Shown piece by piece: positions 19,228-28,656 of a DNA stretch of 64,000 nt. The notes beneath the pieces were generated by a model, which saw nothing but the letters and a program-made list of their open reading frames with translations, was not told where the DNA came from and did no database searches. Position numbers and translations under genes: made by a program. The stretch is from Lentilactobacillus kisonensis DSM 19906 = JCM 15041 (GTDB lineage Bacteria > Bacillota > Bacilli > Lactobacillales > Lactobacillaceae). The stretch lies in assembly GCF_001434135.1 (NCBI RefSeq), contig NZ_AZEB01000014.1, positions 1-64,000 on the forward strand. Direction: 5' to 3'. Position 1 is the first letter of the stretch; every line of letters starts with the position of its first letter.

Positions 19228-21443
19228 TATGCGTTCCCTTCATGTTCATGTAATACCGTTTCGAAGTGACCGGCATTGTTGCGATATACATATCTTACCA
19301 TACCCTGTGTTTGGGTATTGTAGATCTTAATATGAGCTTGCTGAAGCGTTTCAATCGTCTCAATGTTTGGATGATGATACCGATTATTTCTACCGGCAGA
19401 AATCCAAGCAAATTTAGGCCGAACCTGAGAGATGAACTGGGGATCCGAGGCCGTTTTACTGCCATGATGCCCCACCTTTAGTACATCTGTGCTTAGCTGT
19501 GGATGACGTTGAAGCGTGTCAATTTCTCCTGGCCGGTCTAAATCACCGGTAAACAACCAATTTAATCCGCCAAACCGGCCGGAAAGAACCATTGAATCAT
19601 GATTTTCCCCCTTACCCATTTCATAAGGATGAAAAATCGATAGCGGCAAGTCAGGCACACGCATCTCATCATTAACCGGAATCACCTTAGTGGCTGGATT
19701 TCGGCCCGCAATTCGCTTCATGAAATTTGGATTATGGTCCATCCCCAGTGGAATTAGAATGTTCTTAATCTTCATTTCCTTAATAAAAGCTGGTAAATCG
19801 CCACAGTGGTCCGCATCTTGATGACTGACGCACAGATAATCTATCCGAGAGATACCCATGCTTTTTAAATAATTAATGGATAACCGTTTAGCCTGATAAT
19901 TTGGGGTTCCCCGCTCCCAGGCGTGATTGCTAAAATCAACTTTACCGCCCGTATCAATTAACGTAACGGTCTTATTAAACGGCGTCCGAATCAAAAAGCT
20001 ATCACCCTGACCAATGTCAAACATACTAACTTCGCCCTGAGTTGGAAAGTGGATAACCAGAAAAGTACTCACATATAACAGGCAAAGACTAATCATTAGT
20101 CCCTTTGGGTGAGCCTTTTTAATGACAAATCCAAACGTCAACAATAACGCTAAAATCACGACAATCAAACTTGGCTTACCATACGTAACCATTCCAGGTA
20201 AGCCACTAACCCAATTTAAGCTATCATTAAATAATCTTAGCACCCAGTCGATTGGTTGAACCAAAACAGGCATCATCACCCCAACCAAAACACCAGTAAT
20301 CACCAACGGAAAAATCACCTTGCCAAACAATGGTAAGACAATTAAATTAATGGCAACACTTAACAAATGCCACTCATACACGTGAAATAATAAAATGGGG
20401 ATTGTCAGCAGATTGAGAAATACCGTTTGTTTTACGTAAGAAAACTTGTCAGAAACAATTAGGCCTAATGATAGGCCATAGCTTAACTGCACGCCCATTA
20501 AAAACATGGCCTCTGGCAATAGGATCAAATTAATCATCAGACAGAGGCTCCACACGTCCAATCGTGATAACCCGATTCGAAATAGGCTATTAACGATTGC
20601 AATGACCGCCATTACCACTGCCCTAAATAAGCCCGGTGAACCACCAGAAAAAACAAAATAACCAGCAATGCAGGCCAACTCAATAACTGCTTTATAGTAC
20701 TTAGGAAGCCGTAGCCAGCCTAACAGCTGACCAACAATTGCCAGGAAATAATAAACGTGCATGCCAGAAATGCTAAAAACGTGTAATAACCCCAGCCGTT
20801 TCACACCCGTCATTTCATCAAAGAAATCACTTTGTCGGCTACCACTGATCAACCCCATGGCGTATATCCGTAATGTTTTAGGCAAAGTCGCACAATAATG
20901 ATTGAACTCAGAGCGTAATTGGTGAATCCGGTCAACCATAGTTAGCTTTTGAGGATACTTAATTGCGTAATTATCATCAATCGTAAAAACTTTAACCACT
21001 TTTTGATGATGATAATAGGATTGCATATCAAATTGATTCACGTTGGTTGCTGGGGTAAAATCACTTATTTTGCCACTAACCGTCAGTAACACTGGTCGTT
21101 TCGAATTAACAACTTGCCGCATCCGATATTGACTCTTAAAGCGGCCATAAAAGACTAAATGATGTGGCTTATTTTGAAGCTGACCAACATAACTAAAACT
21201 AGCCCCATTGGTTTTAAGCATATCTGGGTAAACCTTCAATTGCTGGTTTGTAAGTCGTTCTGGAAACGTGGCTTTTAAGCTTGCATTGACTATGGTCGCA
21301 GCTACCATAAAGCTCCCTGCAGCGGCAATACTCATCAGAATCAGCCGTGGATTCCTAACGACAATCAATCGAACAACCAAAATTGCTAAGAGCGTTATAC
21401 CAATAATTTTATTTCCAAACAAACCCATACTCAAAAAAAGCAT
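19227..21443 (-). CDS. comEC: Competence DNA channel ComEC/Rec2
   Basis: Polytopic membrane protein that forms the channel for single-stranded transforming DNA. The 738 residues show N-terminal membrane segments, the competence domain with GLISGSRQSDFFDE and HVFSISGMHVYYF (about 200-240), then a C-terminal metallo-beta-lactamase domain from about 480 (MFDIGQGDSFLIR, SHQDADHCGD, HHGSKTASD). No truncation is seen. The start is uncertain: in-frame hydrophobic residues (IRNWFILPALT) precede the ATG at 21443, but no ATG, GTG or TTG lies there before a stop. Confidence 0.94.
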   Translation of the reverse strand: MLFLSMGLFGNKIIGITLLAILVVRLIVVRNPRLILMSIAAAGSFMVAATIVNASLKATFPERLTNQQLKVYPDMLKTNGASFSYVGQLQNKPHHLVFYGRFKSQYRMRQVVNSKRPVLLTVSGKISDFTPATNVNQFDMQSYYHHQKVVKVFTIDDNYAIKYPQKLTMVDRIHQLRSEFNHYCATLPKTLRIYAMGLISGSRQSDFFDEMTGVKRLGLLHVFSISGMHVYYFLAIVGQLLGWLRLPKYYKAVIELACIAGYFVFSGGSPGLFRAVVMAVIAIVNSLFRIGLSRLDVWSLCLMINLILLPEAMFLMGVQLSYGLSLGLIVSDKFSYVKQTVFLNLLTIPILLFHVYEWHLLSVAINLIVLPLFGKVIFPLVITGVLVGVMMPVLVQPIDWVLRLFNDSLNWVSGLPGMVTYGKPSLIVVILALLLTFGFVIKKAHPKGLMISLCLLYVSTFLVIHFPTQGEVSMFDIGQGDSFLIRTPFNKTVTLIDTGGKVDFSNHAWERGTPNYQAKRLSINYLKSMGISRIDYLCVSHQDADHCGDLPAFIKEMKIKNILIPLGMDHNPNFMKRIAGRNPATKVIPVNDEMRVPDLPLSIFHPYEMGKGENHDSMVLSGRFGGLNWLFTGDLDRPGEIDTLQRHPQLSTDVLKVGHHGSKTASDPQFISQVRPKFAWISAGRNNRYHHPNIETIETLQQAHIKIYNTQTQGMVRYVYRNNAGHFETVLHEHEGNA

Positions 21444-21478
21444 GGTCAGCGCCGGAAGAATAAACCAATTTCTAATCC

Positions 21479-21955
21479 TTAATCAGATAAATAGGCGTCA
21501 AATGGAACACGATCCATGTCAGACTGAGTTAAATTAATTTTATTTAATGTAATATCCTTTAATTGAATGAGCTTTTGAGCATAGCTGTCGTTATGGTAGT
21601 TTCTAAGGTAATTGATTTTGCGAATCCCGGCCTGTAGTAGCATCTTCGTACATTGAAGACATGGGAAGTCCGTAACGTAAATTTCGGCGCCATCCGTACT
21701 TTCACCAAACTTTGCACACTGAAGGATTGCGTTCATTTCAGCATGAATCGTTCTCACACAGTGCCCATCTACTAAGTAACAGCCAACGTCGATACAGTGA
21801 TCATCACCCGCTACTGAGCCATTGTAACCACCGGCAATAATGCGTTTGTCACGAACAATCACAGCTCCTACTGACAATCGCTCACACGTACTTCTTGATG
21901 CAAGTAATACTGCTTGCATCATAAAATATTGGTCCCATTTGATTCGCTTGTCCAT
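21479..21955 (-). CDS. comEB: ComEB, dCMP deaminase-family protein
   Basis: A 158-residue zinc-dependent deoxycytidylate deaminase homolog, probably converting dCMP to dUMP. The zinc and catalytic motifs are intact: HAE (71-73) and PCLQC (98-102), with a third ligand region GDDHCIDVGC. The start at 21955 follows AAGGTG; a longer in-frame reading lacks a ribosome site. It sits between comEA and comEC as in Bacillus, although a direct role in transformation is not established for the family. Confidence 0.94.
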   Translation of the reverse strand: MDKRIKWDQYFMMQAVLLASRSTCERLSVGAVIVRDKRIIAGGYNGSVAGDDHCIDVGCYLVDGHCVRTIHAEMNAILQCAKFGESTDGAEIYVTDFPCLQCTKMLLQAGIRKINYLRNYHNDSYAQKLIQLKDITLNKINLTQSDMDRVPFDAYLSD

Positions 21956-22003
21956 AATTTCACCTTCCATGGTGTAAATCATATCTCAAATCCATGGTTT
22001 GGG

Positions 22004-22729
22004 CTAGACACAGATTGAAGATTTTAAATTAGCAAAGGTTTTATCACCAAATCCGGGCACGTCCTTTAGCTCTTCAATTTTTTTAAATTGTCCATGAGCC
22101 TGGCGGTACGCAATAATCTGATCAGCCTTTTTATCACCAATCCCATTTAATTCCTGCAATTTGGTTTTATCAGCTGTATTCAAATTAATTTGTTCATTAC
22201 TTTGCCCAGTATTTCCACTATCATCAGGTGCTGAATTATCAGCTGTTGCCGACTCGCCGCCACCCGTGGTTGGTGTGACGGTCGATGTAATTGGGGCACC
22301 CTTCTCACCACGAATCGGGACATAAATCACCTGTGCGTCCGTTAATTTTTGAGCCAAGTTAATTTGCTTTTTATCCGCGGAGCGATTGTAACCACCTGCC
22401 AAATTAATTGCGTCAACAACTCGCATATTCGGATTGATTTGATAAACGCCTGGATTTTTGACGGCCCCCTTTACATCGACGTACATCTGCTGGTTACTTG
22501 AAGTTCCTGAAGCAATTTGGCGGGTACTTTCCTGAGACGAAGCTTGAAGTGATGCATCACTGACCGATGATTCAGACGTCACACCCGTGCTATCGTCAAC
22601 AACTGCTTCCTTATCTCCATGACTAAGCATCAAGCCACCAATTACAAACAAAAAAACGACAATTATGCCTACTAGGCCAATTAGTATCTGATACAGATAT
22701 TCATCAATAAACTCACGTATCCTATTCAT
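22004..22729 (-). CDS. comEA: ComEA, DNA receptor for competence
   Basis: Membrane-anchored DNA-binding protein that draws transforming DNA to ComEC. One N-terminal membrane segment (about 14-34), a Ser/Asp-rich linker, a SLBB-type domain (VDVKGAVKNPGVYQIN..., about 83-145), a second flexible linker rich in Thr/Gly/Ser, and a C-terminal double helix-hairpin-helix (about 175-241; LQELNGIGDKKADQI, LKDVPGFGDKTFANL). Complete at 241 residues. First gene of comEA-comEB-comEC-holA. Confidence 0.95.
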   Translation of the reverse strand: MNRIREFIDEYLYQILIGLVGIIVVFLFVIGGLMLSHGDKEAVVDDSTGVTSESSVSDASLQASSQESTRQIASGTSSNQQMYVDVKGAVKNPGVYQINPNMRVVDAINLAGGYNRSADKKQINLAQKLTDAQVIYVPIRGEKGAPITSTVTPTTGGGESATADNSAPDDSGNTGQSNEQINLNTADKTKLQELNGIGDKKADQIIAYRQAHGQFKKIEELKDVPGFGDKTFANLKSSICV

Positions 22730-22787
22730 ACTGTTCCTCCCTCCTATATAGTTAAATACGAAAAAAAGGATTAGACTATCTAATCCT

Positions 22788-23825
22788 TTATTGCTTTTCT
22801 AATATTTTTACTGCTTGAGAAAAGGTCTTAACGGGAATCACTTTCATCCCCGGTGCATACTTTTTAGCCGTTTGTTTCGCCAGTTGATAGTTAGTTTGAT
22901 GACCTGGCTCCAATTTCAAAATTTGCTTTGTTGGTTTAATATAGGGGGCTAAAAAAATCTTGGCCCCGTGTTTCTTGGCCGTCATAATTTTCTTGTCAAT
23001 GCCCCCAATTTCACCAACATTGCCCAGACCATCAACCGTTCCGGTACCAGCAACCTTTTGCCCATGTCGCAAGTCTTTATTAGTTAATTGACTATATATC
23101 TGCAGGGAAAACATTAACCCACCAGATGGTCCACCAACATCGCCCGGATTAACTTTGATTGGAATGTTCGTATGAACCTTAAGATCATCAGTCAACGTAA
23201 TCCCAATCCCAGCTCGGTGCTTTGAAATCATAATGAGCGGCGCAGTTACCTTATGACGCTTCCCATTTCGCTTAAGCGTAACGGTTAGCCGCTGGCCCAA
23301 CTTCTGCTTCTTAACATAGTTCACAAATCCAGTTGAACTCTTAAAGCGATGACCATCAATGGCTTCCACCACGTCACCAACTTGCAGTTTATTTCGAAAC
23401 TTGGAATTCTTGGAAATATCTAGGACATAAATGCCACGGTAATCCATCTTAACGGCTTTATGTGCGTGTTTATACGCGGTGTAAATTGCCTGGCCAATTG
23501 AACTTTCCATGTAAAACTGTTGAACCTTATCGTACTCCTGCATGTTCTGACCAGCCGTAACGTTTTCGTCCGAGACAACTGAGTAGTACGGGCTCAATTT
23601 GGCATACAAATAAGTAATCGGCCGGGCTTTAGCAATACTAACCGACATTAGCATAAATTGCCCCTTACGCTGATCGGGATGGCCTTTAATGGCGACAATT
23701 TTGCTCAAGTTGGCAGCATCCCCTGGCCCTTCTATGTAATTGGGCAACGGCCAAAATAATCCAGCCAGGACAATCAAAAAAACAACAATCCCGAGAAGGT
23801 ACCGCTTTGTTTGGGACTTCTTCAT
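22788..23825 (-). CDS. ylbL: Membrane-anchored PDZ-Lon serine protease (YlbL/SepM family)
   Basis: Extracytoplasmic protease; family members in streptococci process competence pheromone. The 345 residues contain an N-terminal membrane anchor (about 8-27), a PDZ domain (about 125-195, with LQVGDVVEAIDGHRF) and a Lon-type catalytic domain whose Ser-Lys dyad is visible: S234 in GGPSGGLMF and K279 in IGGIDKK. It is followed by a 50-nt gap and comEA, and preceded by coaD, the Bacillus ylbI-ylbL neighbourhood. The substrate here is unknown. Confidence 0.93.
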   Translation of the reverse strand: MKKSQTKRYLLGIVVFLIVLAGLFWPLPNYIEGPGDAANLSKIVAIKGHPDQRKGQFMLMSVSIAKARPITYLYAKLSPYYSVVSDENVTAGQNMQEYDKVQQFYMESSIGQAIYTAYKHAHKAVKMDYRGIYVLDISKNSKFRNKLQVGDVVEAIDGHRFKSSTGFVNYVKKQKLGQRLTVTLKRNGKRHKVTAPLIMISKHRAGIGITLTDDLKVHTNIPIKVNPGDVGGPSGGLMFSLQIYSQLTNKDLRHGQKVAGTGTVDGLGNVGEIGGIDKKIMTAKKHGAKIFLAPYIKPTKQILKLEPGHQTNYQLAKQTAKKYAPGMKVIPVKTFSQAVKILEKQ

Positions 23826-23840
23826 GACTTAACCACTTCT

Positions 23841-24317
23841 CTACTTAAATTTATTCTTTAGGGCTAATGCCGCCTTGGTTGGCAGAAATTTAGAAATATC
23901 ACCATGAAACTTGGCAATTTCTTTAATCATACTTGATGATAAATCACGGTAATCGGCTGCGGTAGGAATAAACACCGTTTGAATCTCAGAATTTAATTTT
24001 TCGTTTAACCCCGCAATTGCCATTTCAGAATCAAGGTCAGAACTGCCACGGACACCACGTAAGAGAACGGTTATTCCGAGACTTTTAGCCAACTCAACGG
24101 TTAATTCGTCGGAAATCATGACATCGACGTTCTCAAGGTTATTTAAGGCGTCTTCGGCAAACGCTTCTCGCTCCTCCGGGGTAAAAGTTGCCTTTTTGTG
24201 CGTATTAATACTAATTGCCACGTAGACCTTTTCAAAGATACGGCTAGCCCGTTGAATCACGTCAACGTGTCCTAGTGTAATCGGGTCAAAGCTACCCGCA
24301 TATAAAACTTTTGTCAT
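23841..24317 (-). CDS. coaD: Phosphopantetheine adenylyltransferase
   Basis: Transfers AMP from ATP to 4'-phosphopantetheine in coenzyme A synthesis. The 158-residue length is typical. The nucleotidyltransferase motif appears as TLGH (14-17) within YAGSFDPITLGH, and RGVRGSSDLDSE and YRDLSSSMIKEI are the conserved later segments. It lies 4 bp after rsmD and 15 bp before ylbL, in one operon. Confidence 0.97.
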   Translation of the reverse strand: MTKVLYAGSFDPITLGHVDVIQRASRIFEKVYVAISINTHKKATFTPEEREAFAEDALNNLENVDVMISDELTVELAKSLGITVLLRGVRGSSDLDSEMAIAGLNEKLNSEIQTVFIPTAADYRDLSSSMIKEIAKFHGDISKFLPTKAALALKNKFK

Positions 24318-24321
24318 CTCG

Positions 24322-24876
24322 TCATCCCTTAAACTTGTAAATTGTTAAATTAGTCAACCCATAGTTCTTCTGTTTAATCACTTGGAATGGTCCATGGGTT
24401 GCTGGTAGTACTGTTTGATTATCCGTTTCACAAATAACCGTTGCCCCAGCCGCCAATAGTGATCGGTCAGCTAGAATGTCAATCGTCTCAATGATTCGTT
24501 GCAGCTTGTACGGCGGGTCTAAAAAAACCATCTCAAATTTTTCATTAGCCTGAGAAAGCTGTTTTAAAATAACATCTGCATTCCCCTTAATGACATCAAA
24601 CTGATTTTCCGAATGGATCTTAGCTACGTTTTCTTTAATTGCCTTGATCGCCTGAAACTGCCTATCAACTAAGACTGCTCTTGCCATTCCCCGCGAAACG
24701 GCCTCGATGCCAACCGCCCCAGAACCAGCAAACAGGTCAAGAAAGGTCCCACCATTGAAATAGGGGCCGGTCATACTGAAAATCGACTCTTTAACCTTGT
24801 CCGTCGTTGGTCGGGTCTTGTCACTCTTTACCGGCGTTAAACGAATCCCACCGTACTTTCCGGATACAATTCTCAA
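24322..24876 (-). CDS. rsmD: 16S rRNA m2G966 methyltransferase
   Basis: SAM-dependent methyltransferase acting on guanine 966 of 16S rRNA in the 30S subunit. The 184 residues show the N-terminal MRIVSGKYGG, a SAM-binding LDLFAGSGAVGIEA (about 45-58) and the catalytic DPPY (about 122-125). In an operon with ylbG, coaD and ylbL. Confidence 0.96.
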   Translation of the reverse strand: MRIVSGKYGGIRLTPVKSDKTRPTTDKVKESIFSMTGPYFNGGTFLDLFAGSGAVGIEAVSRGMARAVLVDRQFQAIKAIKENVAKIHSENQFDVIKGNADVILKQLSQANEKFEMVFLDPPYKLQRIIETIDILADRSLLAAGATVICETDNQTVLPATHGPFQVIKQKNYGLTNLTIYKFKG

Positions 24877-24891
24877 GTTAATAACCTCACC

Positions 24892-25173
24892 TTAAAAGTC
24901 TTCATCAAACGAATCGTCGTCATCAACCGTATTTTTACCCTCAACTTCTTGAACGAGTTCATTTAAATGAGAAGGCACCACCTGCTTCACATAACCTTCT
25001 GAGGTTAATTTTTTCGTAACGGCCTCTTGTTGATCTTGATTAACATACAACAAAGCATATCGCATCCGTTTGGAAACGTAATAAAGCCGCCCAAACTGCT
25101 TTAAGCTTCTTGAATGCTTAACCGAGTGCAAATAGACGATCAAACCAATTGTTGGCTGAATTTCAAATGCCAA
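24892..25173 (-). CDS. ylbG: YlbG-family protein (DUF2129)
   Basis: A small cytoplasmic protein of unknown function conserved beside rsmD in Firmicutes. I place the start at TTG 25173, 7 nt after AAAGGAGA, giving 93 residues and the family N-terminus FEIQPTIGLIVYLHS. A longer in-frame reading would overlap ftsW and adds 32 residues that do not fit the family. The centre has the conserved RLYYVSKRMRYALLYVN, and the C-terminus is an acidic tail. Confidence 0.9.
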   Translation of the reverse strand: MAFEIQPTIGLIVYLHSVKHSRSLKQFGRLYYVSKRMRYALLYVNQDQQEAVTKKLTSEGYVKQVVPSHLNELVQEVEGKNTVDDDDSFDEDF

Positions 25174-25193
25174 ATTTACATCTCCTTTAAATC

Positions 25194-26369
25194 CTAACCC
25201 GTAGCTGTTTGTAACGTCTGTCGGGCTCGCTTTTGACGTCCTGAAATATTCAAGACTAACCCTAGACAAAATGACAATGTCAGGATGCTGGACCCGCCAT
25301 AACTAATAAAGGGAAAAGTTACCCCAGTTATTGGTAAAACGCCAAGAACCCCGCCCATATTAAATAGCGTTTGGATGGTCATATACGTTGCAACGCCGTA
25401 GCACACCAAACTCTGGTAAGTATTATTGCTGCGAATGCCAATCAACACCGTCCTAGCGATGATAAAAGTCAGCAAGGCCATGACACAAATTGCCCCAACG
25501 GCCCCTAATTCTTCTGTTAGGATCGACATAATAAAGTCAGTATTAGGCTCTGGTAAATAACCAGTTTTTTGAACACTATTCCCTAAACCAACACCAAATA
25601 GACCACCATTACTAATAGCATAGTACGAATTAACCAATTGTTGCCCCGCTCCCGTAGCATGACCAAAGGGGTTGGTGAATGCAATAATTCGTTGTAACTG
25701 ATAAGAACCAGAAAATAGCGACGTTTTAGATAACGGCACCAAAACAAATTGAATAGCCGCAATCACAAATACCACTCCGCCACCCAGAAACGCCAACGCT
25801 TTCTTCCAAGAAATTCCGCTAGTCATAAAGATGACAAAGGCAATAGCAAAGTTGATTGCCGCCCCACCAGCATCAGGCTGGGCAAAAATTAAGATGATCA
25901 AGATTCCCGTCCGCACCACTGTTGGCCAAAGTTCGTGCCACCAGTCTGCGGAAGATTGCGTAATGATATCCTGCTTGTAATCAATAATATTCGCCAGCCG
26001 AATAATGATAAAAAACTTCACGAATTCCGCTGGCTGAATGCTCAAAGAACCAATCCGAATCCAACCAGCTGCCCCGTTAATTGTCGTACCAACAACCAAC
26101 AATCCAGCTAATACCAGAAAAAAAATAATTTCTAAATACGAAAGAAACCGTTTATTCCTTAGCTTTGTAATCTTAAAGCGACTCATTAACAAGACAATGA
26201 TGATGCTAAGGATCACGAAGAAAAACTGCTTTCGAAAATAGCTACTGGGACTGCCGCCATTTTGGATGCCAATGTTTGCACTGGCGGAATAAACCATGAT
26301 AATCCCAATCACTGACATGATGAGATACGGAATAAAGATAAAATAATCGATGCTTTTAAAACGAGACAT
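25194..26369 (-). CDS. ftsW: SEDS-family peptidoglycan polymerase FtsW
   Basis: Polytopic membrane glycosyltransferase, about 10 segments over 391 residues, expected to act at the division septum with a class B PBP. Conserved SEDS landmarks: the N-terminal IGIIMVYSASA, GAAGWIRIGSLSIQPAEFVKFFI (about 105-127) and the C-terminal GVTFPFISYGGSS. The start at ATG 26369 follows GTGGAG; a GTG four codons earlier overlaps that site. The position next to ylbG-rsmD and downstream of typA supports FtsW rather than RodA, though the two cannot be fully separated by eye. Confidence 0.9.
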   Translation of the reverse strand: MSRFKSIDYFIFIPYLIMSVIGIIMVYSASANIGIQNGGSPSSYFRKQFFFVILSIIIVLLMSRFKITKLRNKRFLSYLEIIFFLVLAGLLVVGTTINGAAGWIRIGSLSIQPAEFVKFFIIIRLANIIDYKQDIITQSSADWWHELWPTVVRTGILIILIFAQPDAGGAAINFAIAFVIFMTSGISWKKALAFLGGGVVFVIAAIQFVLVPLSKTSLFSGSYQLQRIIAFTNPFGHATGAGQQLVNSYYAISNGGLFGVGLGNSVQKTGYLPEPNTDFIMSILTEELGAVGAICVMALLTFIIARTVLIGIRSNNTYQSLVCYGVATYMTIQTLFNMGGVLGVLPITGVTFPFISYGGSSILTLSFCLGLVLNISGRQKRARQTLQTATG

Positions 26370-26621
26370 TAGCCACTCCACTTTTCTGCTTGTTTATGTA
26401 TCCACATTAAACTTCATTATATCATATCTATTTCACTCGAAATAAGGAAGTTCGCGAGGACAGAAAAAGAACAATTCATATCTCAAAATAGTTTGAATGA
26501 CGGATCGTTTAGGATTTAAGGAGAATTGGAACAATGGTCATCTTTTCATTTCGTTTGTTATTTTAACCACCATTCATACATTGAAGAGGGCTGTAACAAA
26601 TCGTTAGTTCTTACTGGTTAA
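26370..26621. other. Intergenic region between ftsW and the typA terminators
   Basis: About 250 bp without a recognised gene. It should contain the ftsW promoter. The only coding-like item is a ten-codon plus-strand frame at 26534-26566 (MVIFSFRLLF) with AAGGAG upstream; I do not annotate it as a gene. Confidence 0.5.
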
Positions 26622-26622
26622 C

Positions 26623-26659
26623 AAAAAAACACAATCATTTCCAACCGGAAACAATTGTG
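26623..26659 (-). terminator. typA terminator (second hairpin)
   Basis: The minus strand has CACAATTGTTTCC, GGTT, then GGAAATGATTGTG, followed by TTTTTTT. Confidence 0.88.
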
Positions 26660-26663
26660 CCTC

Positions 26664-26703
26664 TCTAAATTCTGGGATCAAACCACCTGACCCAAAATTT
26701 AGA
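26664..26703 (-). terminator. First hairpin after typA
   Basis: The minus strand has TCTAAATTTTGGG and CCCAGAATTTAGA around a 14-nt loop, 15 bp after the typA stop. No T run follows; it probably protects the 3' end or acts jointly with the next hairpin. Confidence 0.6.
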
Positions 26704-26718
26704 AACTTTTTGTTAAAT

Positions 26719-28566
26719 TTAGTTATGCTTTCTTCTCTTGGCTTCTTTTTCACGGGAGTTAGAGTTCAAAATCTTTTTACGCAACCGAACAAAGTGAGGC
26801 GTTACTTCACACAACTCATCTTCATTCAAGAATTCAAGTGATTCTTCAAGACTTAAATGAGTTGGTGTCTTGATTCGAGCCATATCATCAGATCCAGCAG
26901 CCCGAACGTTTGTAAGGTTCTTACCCTTAGTGATGTTAACCGTAATGTCATTTTCACGGTTGTTTTCACCAACGATCATGCCTTCATAAACTTCGGTACC
27001 CGGATCGATTAACAAGGTTCCTCGGCTTTCAATCCCCATCATTGCGTAGGTAGTTGCTTTACCAGCATTCATTGAAACCAGTGTTCCCTTCTTACGACCA
27101 GGGTTCCAGCCCTTGATAACAGGCATGTATTTTTCAAAGGTATGGTTCAAAATACCATAACCACGAGTCATTGAAAGGAATTCAGTTGAATAACCAATTA
27201 AGCCTCGAGATGGTGCCAAGAATGTCAAGCGAGTCTGGCCGTTATCGGTTGTTTCCATGTTCTGCATCTCACCTTTTCGTTGCGAAAGGGTATCGATGAT
27301 TGAACCGGTGTATTCATCAGGAGTGTCGATTTGAACGGATTCAAATGGCTCACACATCTGACCATCAACTTCACGATAAATAACTTCTGGACGTGAAGCT
27401 TGTAATTCAAAGCCTTCACGACGAAGCGTTTCGATTAAAATTGATAAATGAAGTTCACCACGACCGGAAACGATCCATGAACCAGGATTATCGGTATCCT
27501 CAACTCGCAAAGAAACGTCAGTATGCAATTCACGCTTTAGTCGGTCTTCCAACTGACGAGCAGTTACAAACTTACCGTCTTGGCCTGCAAATGGTGACGT
27601 GTTGGTTCCAAAAGTCATCTGCAGTGTTGGTGCATCAATTCTCAAGATTGGAAGTGGTTCAGGGTCCTTAGGGTCAACAACTGTCTCCCCAACGTTAATA
27701 TCTTCCATCCCAGAAACAGCGATCAAGTCGCCGGCTTTGGCTTGTTGAATGTCTTCTTTCTTAAGGCCGAAGAATCCCATTAACTTAGTAACTCGGAAGT
27801 TTTGTTTTGAACCATCTAGTTTCATAACAGTAACGTTATCGCCAACTTTGATCGTTCCCCGGAAAATCCGGCCAATTCCGATTCGACCAACAAAATCATT
27901 GTAATCAAGCATTGCAACTTGAAATTGAAGTGGTTCATCTGAGTTATCAATTGGAGCCGGAATATTTTTGATAATTGTATCAAAAATTGGCTTCATTGTA
28001 TGTTCTTGCTTACTAATTTCAGAATCATAGCTTGAAGTTCCGTTCATAGCTGATGCATAAACGACTGGGAAATCCAATTGTTCTTCGTCGGCACCAAGTT
28101 CAATGAAAAGATCAAGCACTTCATCGACAACTTCCTTAGGACGAGCACCTTCACGGTCAACCTTGTTAATAACAACGATTGGTGTTAAGTGCTGTTCCAA
28201 GGCCTTTTTAAGAACGAACCGAGTCTGTGGCATAGTTCCTTCAAAGGCATCGACGACAAGTAAACAACCGTCAACCATTCGCATGATCCGCTCAACTTCA
28301 CCACCGAAATCAGCATGCCCTGGTGTATCCAAAATGTTGATTTGTTTATCACCATACTTAACAGCAGTATTCTTAGAAAGAATCGTGATTCCTCGTTCTT
28401 TTTCAATTGCGTTAGAATCAAGTGCACGATCCTCAATCTGAACGTGTTGATCTAAAGTATCTGATTGCTTCAATAATTCATTAACCAAGGTTGTCTTACC
28501 GTGGTCAACGTGGGCGATAATTGCGATGTTACGAATGTCATCTCGTGTTTTTAATTTTGTATCCAA
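26719..28566 (-). CDS. typA: Ribosome-associated GTPase TypA/BipA
   Basis: Translation-factor-family GTPase involved in 50S assembly and stress or cold adaptation. The 615-residue length is normal. G1 AHVDHGKTT (about 19-27), G3 DTPGHADF, G4 NKVDRE. The C-terminal BipA-specific domain is complete ([20 protein letters not shown]...), ending in a basic tail. Its own transcription unit is closed by two hairpins. It is upstream of ftsW as in Bacillus. Confidence 0.97.
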   Translation of the reverse strand: MDTKLKTRDDIRNIAIIAHVDHGKTTLVNELLKQSDTLDQHVQIEDRALDSNAIEKERGITILSKNTAVKYGDKQINILDTPGHADFGGEVERIMRMVDGCLLVVDAFEGTMPQTRFVLKKALEQHLTPIVVINKVDREGARPKEVVDEVLDLFIELGADEEQLDFPVVYASAMNGTSSYDSEISKQEHTMKPIFDTIIKNIPAPIDNSDEPLQFQVAMLDYNDFVGRIGIGRIFRGTIKVGDNVTVMKLDGSKQNFRVTKLMGFFGLKKEDIQQAKAGDLIAVSGMEDINVGETVVDPKDPEPLPILRIDAPTLQMTFGTNTSPFAGQDGKFVTARQLEDRLKRELHTDVSLRVEDTDNPGSWIVSGRGELHLSILIETLRREGFELQASRPEVIYREVDGQMCEPFESVQIDTPDEYTGSIIDTLSQRKGEMQNMETTDNGQTRLTFLAPSRGLIGYSTEFLSMTRGYGILNHTFEKYMPVIKGWNPGRKKGTLVSMNAGKATTYAMMGIESRGTLLIDPGTEVYEGMIVGENNRENDITVNITKGKNLTNVRAAGSDDMARIKTPTHLSLEESLEFLNEDELCEVTPHFVRLRKKILNSNSREKEAKRRKHN

Positions 28567-28626
28567 GTCGTTTGCTTCCCTTCATTTAAATCATTACCGA
28601 ACGTTACACATCTCATCTATTGGCAT

Positions 28627-28652
28627 AAAAAAACTGTGACAACCGTCACAGT
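28627..28652 (-). terminator. suhB-like gene terminator
   Basis: The minus strand has ACTGTGAC, GGTT, then GTCACAGT followed by TTTTTT, 4 bp after the stop. Confidence 0.9.
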
Positions 28653-28656
28653 ATGA

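Noticed and set aside
27225-28441. Open frames antisense or out of frame within typA
   Set aside because: They are shadows of a well-conserved gene with no ribosome sites.
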